Origin: Lichina pygmaea
Lineage: Eukaryota > Ascomycota > Lichinomycetes > Lichinales > Lichinaceae
DNA length: 64,000 bases
Direction of reading: 5' to 3'
Assembly (NCBI GenBank): GCA_963422465.1
Contig: OY730173.1
Span: forward strand, 992,001 to 1,056,000
In this document: positions 58,461-64,000 of the stretch, in pieces
Position numbering within the stretch: the first letter of the stretch is position 1
How the letters are laid out: every line of letters starts with the position of its first letter
Position numbers and translations under genes: made by a program
The notes under the pieces: generated by a model
What the model saw: the letters and a program-made list of their open reading frames with translations, nothing else
Databases searched by the model: none
What the model was told of the DNA's origin: nothing

Positions 58461-58605
58461 GCGTCAAGACTGGTGAGATTGTCTTGATGCTTCATGCATC
58501 CTGTGTCAAGACTGGTGAGATTGTCTTGATGCTTCATGTATCCTGCGTCAAGACTGGTGAGATTATCTTGATGCTTCATGCATGCTGCGTCAAGACTCCT
58601 GTGTG
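58461..58605 (+). repeat. 42-bp minisatellite, about 3.5 copies
   Basis: Units start at 58461, 58503, 58545 and 58587 (the last partial), each 42 bp and each beginning with the phrase GYGTCAAGACTGGTGAGAT. Differences between units are few. A related CAAGAC/GTCTTGA phrase also lies just upstream at 58378-58440. Confidence 0.9.
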
Positions 58606-58837
58606 TGTCTCGACAGTCACGTGACCCCTTGTTGGTTGGTCACTTGACTTCTATAGTGTCCTCTTGCCTGGCCCGCAGCCTGATTGCCTATAAATAAGTG
58701 GCTCCCATCCCATGGGTCGTAACACTACCCTCCTCTTCTTCATTCATTGTCCTGATGAATTCTTGAGTATGTCTGCAAAATCACGTGCCTCTGCTTACTG
58801 AAAACAACTGGCAGCCCAGATCTGTGATCATAACTTT

Positions 58838-59077
58838 GTGTCGCTTACTCTGTGTGACTTCTGTGTTTTGAACCACAAGCCCTGCTTCCGAATGTTTGAC
58901 AACAACGATAAGTTGAAGTGCGCTGAATGCACTTGTTGTGGGAAGTCCTGTGTGTCACTTTCTTGGGAGTTGCTGAACATGACCCGAGATAACCTTCGCG
59001 AGGATTTGGCTGTTGATAAGGCCAAGCGGGATGCTCTTGTTGAGCAGCTTGCCAAGCTGCAGGCTTGTGTGTCCTGA
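58838..59077 (+). CDS. Cys-rich ORF of the retroelement-associated fungal family
   Basis: The open frame contains LCDFCVLNHKPC and KCAECTCCGKSC, giving C-x2-C-x6-C-x11-C-x2-C-x6-C, followed by SLSWELLNMTRDNL and a heptad-like helix (KAKRDALVEQLAKLQ). Proteins of this kind (CDFC...CxxC...VSWExLDRTRE-type, then coiled coil) are common in filamentous fungi beside retrotransposons, so I treat it as part of the element fossil, not a host gene. It lies antisense to, and just outside, the integrase/chromodomain end of the neighbouring Gypsy copy. A TATAAATA motif is 150 bp upstream. Function unknown. Confidence 0.5.
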   Translation: MSLTLCDFCVLNHKPCFRMFDNNDKLKCAECTCCGKSCVSLSWELLNMTRDNLREDLAVDKAKRDALVEQLAKLQACVS

Positions 59078-59299
59078 AAGTGAAAGGTTCTTGAAGGTGC
59101 TGAGAGTCAAGCAAAGAAGAAGCTCCAGTGCCTTGTTGCTGAAATAGAGGCAGATGGTGAAGACTTATTGGTGACAGTCATTGATGTGTCCGCACTGCAG
59201 GCCAAGCTGTTCAGTCCTGCTTCTGCCAGAACTGCTGCAGGAGGAGCTGGCAGTTCGCGAGGTTCCTGAGTGGTTCCCAGGTATTTTCTGAGTCTGGGT

Positions 59300-62200
59300 A
59301 GTTTTTCCACTTGACAAGGTATCACTGACCTTTTCTCTTCAGGATCTGTTTAACCTCAAATTCCTGTTCTTCCTCTGGTTGGTAATGAAATGTTTCCTGC
59401 AAGAGTGTGCTCTGGTCAGCTAATTTGATCATTGAGATGTGAAAGTTTGGGTGTACCCAAGTGTCTCTCAGTAGTCGCAGTCTGACGTTGACTGGTCTGG
59501 TTCTTTCTTCAACTGAAAATAGTCTGACCTTGACATAGTCCAGTTTCTTTGTTCTTGGTTTCTTGACTTTCCAATTTTTTGTGAGGAGGTAGACTTTATC
59601 CCCCTTCTTCAGCTGAGGTGCCATTTTCGATTTTTTGTCTATTTGGCGTTGCATCTTTTCTGAGGTCTCTTGAAGGTAATGCCTCATCATCATGTGTGTT
59701 TGTCGTAGGAGCTTGTTATGTTGGAGTGCTTTCTCTGTGTTTGGTGAAGCTCTGCTTGGCATTCTGATGTTTGCGTGTTGTCCAAAATTGGCAAAGAATA
59801 GTGATTTCTTTGTTGAGTCTGATCTGTGCTGGTTGATTGCCAGCTGTGCCACTAGTAATAACTGTACCCAATTGCTGTGGGTCTGGTTGATGTAATGCCG
59901 CAAATAAGTTTCCAGGACTTGGTTTGCTCACTCTGTCTGGCTGTCAGTTCGTGGGTGATAGGCCATAGATATTTTGGGTTTTGTTCCTATGGCTGCACTG
60001 ATTGTCTTCCAGTAGTTAGATGTGAAGAGTTTGTCTCTGTCAGTAATGATCATGATTGGAACTCCGTGGTCTCTGACCAATCTGTCCAGTAAGAGGTGTC
60101 CCAACTGTTCTGCTGTATAGGTCTTCTTGAATAGTACTACTATTAGATATTTTGTGAATCTGTCCACTATCACCATAATCAAGTTGTAGGTGATTCCTGT
60201 GACTGGGTCTTTGGACTTCGGTCACTTCGTGATGAAGTCCATTGACATGTCTTCCCACAGGCCTCTCAGTATTGTGTTCAGGTGTCCTTCTCTGTATAGC
60301 TTATATCTTCCATGTTTGTTTTTCTGGCATAGTAGACACTTGCTGATGTAGCTTGTGACATGTTGTCAGAGGTTGATAACATTGTTCCCTGCCTGTTGGA
60401 TAAGGTCTGTGGTTTTGGTGATTCCTGGGTGACTATGTGCTGGATTATTATAGTAGTTCCTTATTAGTTCTTCAGTGTCTTCTGCTGTGAGCTTGTTGAT
60501 CTGTGGTTAAGGCACCAGGTTTCCTTGCTGGTCCTGCTGTAAGATTGTTCCTTGGTGTTCATCATCTTCTATGTAGTCTTTTTGTCAGCTTAGTACATCT
60601 GCTCTCCTATTGTCTTGTCTGGGGGTGTACAAGATCTTGAACTTGTGTTACCCTAGGAGTTCAGCCTATCTGACTTGTCGTCTGTTCAGCTTCTTGGTTG
60701 TCGTGAACATTGTCAGATTCTTGTAGTCTGTGAGAACAGTGAGTTCAGAACTGCTTTCCGTGTACACTCTCCAGTGTTTGAGTGCGTTGACAACTGCCAG
60801 TAGCTCTTTGTCGTGGATATCATAGTTTTGTTCTGCTTGTGTTATTTTTTGTGAGTAGTAGGCAACTGGGTGCCACTTGCTGTCTGCCTATTGGTATAAA
60901 CATGCTCCCACTGCCTGATCTGAAGTGTCTGTCTTGATTTGTGTTGGCTGGCCTGTCTTGAAGTTGAGGAGAACTGGTTCCTTGGCACAAGCATCCTTGA
61001 GCTGTTGGAATGCTTTTTGTTATCTCTCCGTCCACCGGTACTCCACGTCCTTCTTTGTGAGTTCTGTCAGTGGTGTTGCCATCTGTGAGTAGTTCTTAAT
61101 AAACTGTCAGTTGAAGTTGGCAAATCCTAGAAAGGCTTGTACTTTCTTGACTGATGTTGGTGTTGGCTATTGCTAAATCACTTTGATTTTCTCAGGGTCA
61201 ATCTTGATCCCTTCAATCCCTATGATATATCTGAGGAATTCAACTTCCAGTTTGTTGAACTTGTATTTCTTTGGGTTGAGCTTGAGCCCTGCCTCCTGTA
61301 GGCATCGTAGAACATTCTTCACATGTTTGGTATGTTCCTGTTGCGTGTTCAAGTAGACAAGAATGTTGTCCAGGTAGGTGATAGCTGTTTAGTCCAGGTG
61401 TGCTCTGATGATGTTGTTGATCAATGCTTGATATATTGCTGGTGTGTTTGTGAGTCTGAATAGCATAACCAGATACTTGTAGTGTCTGTATCAGGTTCTG
61501 AAGACTGTCTTCCATTCTTCTCCTTCTTTCATGTGTATCAGGTTGTATACTTCTTTCAAGTCCAGCTTGGTAAAGATTGTAGCTTGGCTGATACTGTCTT
61601 GCAATTTGTTCACATTTGGCAACAGATATCAGTTTTTGATGGTAATGTTGTTGAGTTTCCTGTAATCCACACAAAGTCGAAGACTTCTGTCTTTCTTTGG
61701 TGCAAATAGTATCAGGTATCCTGCTGGTGATTGAGATTCTTGAATGAAACCCTTTTTCAGGTTTTCCTCCAGGTACTCGCAAAGTACTTGGAGCTCTTTC
61801 TCTGATAACTGGTAAATTGGTCCAAATCCTGGCTCTGTCTCTGGTTGCAACTTGATCTCATGATCCCAAGGTTGGTGCTTAGGCAACACTGCTGTCATTG
61901 TCTCTTCCTGAAAGAGGTTATCATACCCAGGTTGGTACTCTTCAGGGATCTCCAGAGGGTTAACAACTTCCTCTCTCTCTATCTCTGACTGTTTGGCCAC
62001 CTGGTTCTGGGGTATGCCTGTCAAGGTGGACCTCTTCTCTTGAGAGTTGTCCTTTCTGTCAGTGAGGTTCCACTGAGGACTCCTTCCCTCATCTGTCCAC
62101 ACTTTCTGCGGCTGGTAACAGGTCTGAGCTGTGTTGTTAGTGCAGTTCCTAAACATGAGTACTCCTGTCCTCCAGTTAACAACTGGGTTGTGCTTCTTTA

Positions 62201-64000
62201 GCCAAGGTATCCCCAAATAGATATCCTGAGTGGCCAACTTGACAATATCAAGGTGGATCCTTTCAGCATAGTGTCTGGTAACTATTTCCATTGGCTGTGT
62301 CTCATGGCAGACTAGCTCTGTCTGTCTATTTGCCATCGTGAGCTGATAGAGCTACTGCTTGCGTCTCCTTCCAGTGCTGAGGGTGTTGTAAAGTTGTCTT
62401 GAAATGTAGTTTCCACTGGCTCCAGAGTCAACAAGTGTGTATGTCTGTACTGGCGTGTTGGTGTGTAGTGACACAGGCAATCACAGGTGCTTTGTGTTGC
62501 TAGGGGTTATGTTGTTGAGCTCCTGATATCACCCCTTGACAAGGGAGTTCAGTCTTTTTCTGATCAAAGTGTCTTTCCACTGACTGGGCAATGGGTCCAG
62601 CCATTCCTATCAGTTCTGAGGAATCTGTTCATAAATTTGTCTTGCTGATGCTTGTCACATCCAGGCTTGAGGCAGTACTGCCAATTGTTGATGTAGCAGT
62701 TGTGGTTGTTGCCTTGCTGTAGAAACATGAGGTGTTCATGCCAATCATGTGTGTGCCCAGGGAATGTGGTGTGTTGGTGTTTGTCCCAAAGATAGATCTC
62801 ACATGTATCCTTCTTGCAATTGACCCAATACTTGTGGCAGGTGGCGTGGTAGGGTGAATGTTCTCTGTACCTTCGTAGTTGTTCGTGGTAGGTGTAGTAG
62901 TGTTTCATGCAAAACCTCCACTGTAGTTTGCTATGCTGTAGGTTTTGTGGGTCCATGCTGTAAGCATAGCTTCCTTGTGGTATTTCTTCTTTGATAGACA
63001 TGGGTTTGTCTCAGTCCCCATCAGAGGTGGTTAAGGGCTCCTGTCCCTTGTCCTGACCTATCTGTTCTGGTAGGTCCTTGCCTTCTGATGTTGCCAGTTG
63101 GTGGACTACTTCCAATGTCTGATTGTAGTTGTCCTATTGTTCAAGGGATAGCTGAGCCTCTCCTGGTGGGTCCTCTGGCTTGATGACATTCCAGTCTCTG
63201 TCAAGTGTATTAAGTTACTGTCAGTGCACCTTGTTCTTTGAACAACAGTCTTTTGCCATGTGGCCTAGCTTGCCACAGGTATAGCACTTCAGTGCTTTCC
63301 TCTTTTTGTTGTTCCTTCCCTTCATAAACCTTCTCTTGTGGTGGACTGCATCCAGTTCCATAGGTGCATAGCTATATGGGTTATGTGGTGGTGTCTTGTT
63401 AGGCAGCTTGTAGTGGTTGCTCACATACTATGTGGGGTGGCTGTATCCTCTGTCATGGTGTTTCTCTATCGCTTGCTTGAATAGTTTGTCATCAATGTTG
63501 ATTGCTTGTGTGATGAGCTCATCCAGTGTGTTGACTGCTTGTCTGTCAAAGGTGATTTCATCCTTCATGTTTTCCTTGAGTCTATGTCAGTACATGACTA
63601 TCAGGGTGTTGTTGTCCCAATCAGTCAGTACTGAGTATTGTTTGAACTACGTGGTGTACTCTGCGGCTGAGTGTTGTTGTTTGATGTGCTGGATTATTTG
63701 TATAGCCACTTTATCTTTGTTAGATAGTCCAAGAATTCTTTTGATCTTGTCCTTGAATCACGTCTATTTTGTCATCCATTCTGATGTACCATCATAGTCT
63801 CTGTTTCCTGAGAGATGTTTGTTGACGTAGGGCTTGATCCATCAATAAGCATTACCTCTCATGTAAGTGGTTGCGAAGAGGGGCCACTTCTCCTTAGGCA
63901 GCTTTGTCTCTGGTTGGAATTGAAAGTAGACTTGGAGTTGCATGAGCCAGTCATCAACCTTATTTCTTTCACCGTAGAACAGGTCTGGCTTGGCAACACT
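59300..64000 (-). mobile_element. Ty3/Gypsy chromovirus-type LTR retrotransposon, fossil
   Basis: Reading on the minus strand from the right edge, parts appear in the Gypsy order: Gag-like region (about 63.0 kb to the window end) with a zinc knuckle (CYTCGKLGHMAKDC, about 63.26 kb), protease (about 62.2-62.5), reverse transcriptase (about 61.2-62.2, with LRLCVDYRKLNN), RNase H (about 60.6-61.1), integrase (about 59.7-60.4) and the start of a chromodomain (about 59.3-59.4). The integrase-after-RNase H order and chromodomain place it among fungal chromoviruses. It is clearly broken, with roughly a dozen or more interruptions, and is cut by the window edge, so the 5' LTR is not visible. A 3' LTR could not be delimited. 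Lower GC than the host genes is consistent with old age and possibly with repeat-induced mutation. Confidence 0.88.

Noticed and set aside
58461-58605. CRISPR-like repeat array
   Set aside because: The 42-bp units are contiguous with no unique spacers, and the genome is eukaryotic.

Overview
The window looks like nuclear DNA of a filamentous ascomycete, most likely a sordariomycete and perhaps Hypocreales. This is judged from the protein families (fungal-type acetoacetyl-CoA synthetase, Dnf3-type flippase, Irc6, a DUF4604 protein, a Gpr1/Fun34/YaaH carrier), from short introns (mostly 54-200 nt, GTRNGT-like donors, CTRAY-like branch sites, YAG acceptors) and from a GC-rich coding style. I could build 14 host gene models with 32 introns. 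Most junctions were chosen by reading frame plus conserved protein sequence across the splice; none has transcript support.

Layout. 0.56-2.71 kb (-): LCB2, serine palmitoyltransferase subunit 2. 4.35-6.54 (+): acetoacetyl-CoA synthetase. 8.32-13.80 (+): Dnf3-type P4-ATPase. 13.8-20.9: gene-poor, low-complexity and palindrome-rich DNA. 20.95-23.21 (+): homeodomain factor. 25.11-36.35: a compact gene block with GEP4 (-), SMD3 (+), IRC6 (+), PHS1 (-), a SIM/RING protein (-), PRP19 (-) and a DUF4604 protein (-). 38.5-39.6 (+): Gpr1/Fun34/YaaH carrier. 41.6-42.9 (-): G1-type cyclin. 42.9-51.5: a second gene-poor stretch. 51.5-54.6 (+): UTP4. From about 55 kb to the end the DNA becomes poorer in GC and repeat-rich: the 3' end of a non-LTR element, a 42-bp minisatellite, a small cysteine-rich ORF, and a degraded Ty3/Gypsy chromovirus on the minus strand that runs off the right edge.

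How the genes relate. Five genes act in lipid or membrane metabolism: LCB2 (first sphingolipid step), PHS1 (very-long-chain acyl dehydration feeding ceramide), the Dnf3-type flippase, GEP4 (cardiolipin branch) and acetoacetyl-CoA synthetase. Three act in RNA maturation: SMD3 and PRP19 (spliceosome), UTP4 (small-subunit rRNA processing). This is not an operon; the genes sit on both strands in divergent, convergent and tandem pairs. Shared regulation is untested. I found no CRISPR array, rRNA gene or convincing tRNA gene.

Most notable observations: two stop-free, frame-preserving introns in the homeodomain gene, one splitting the DNA-recognition helix; similar frame-preserving introns in GEP4 and PHS1; GTAC-centred palindromes concentrated in intergenic DNA; the same GAC microsatellite read as Ser, Thr or Asp in different genes; and a small ORF beside the retroelement with exact Zn2Cys6 cysteine spacing. 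No clearly new multi-gene system is evident.
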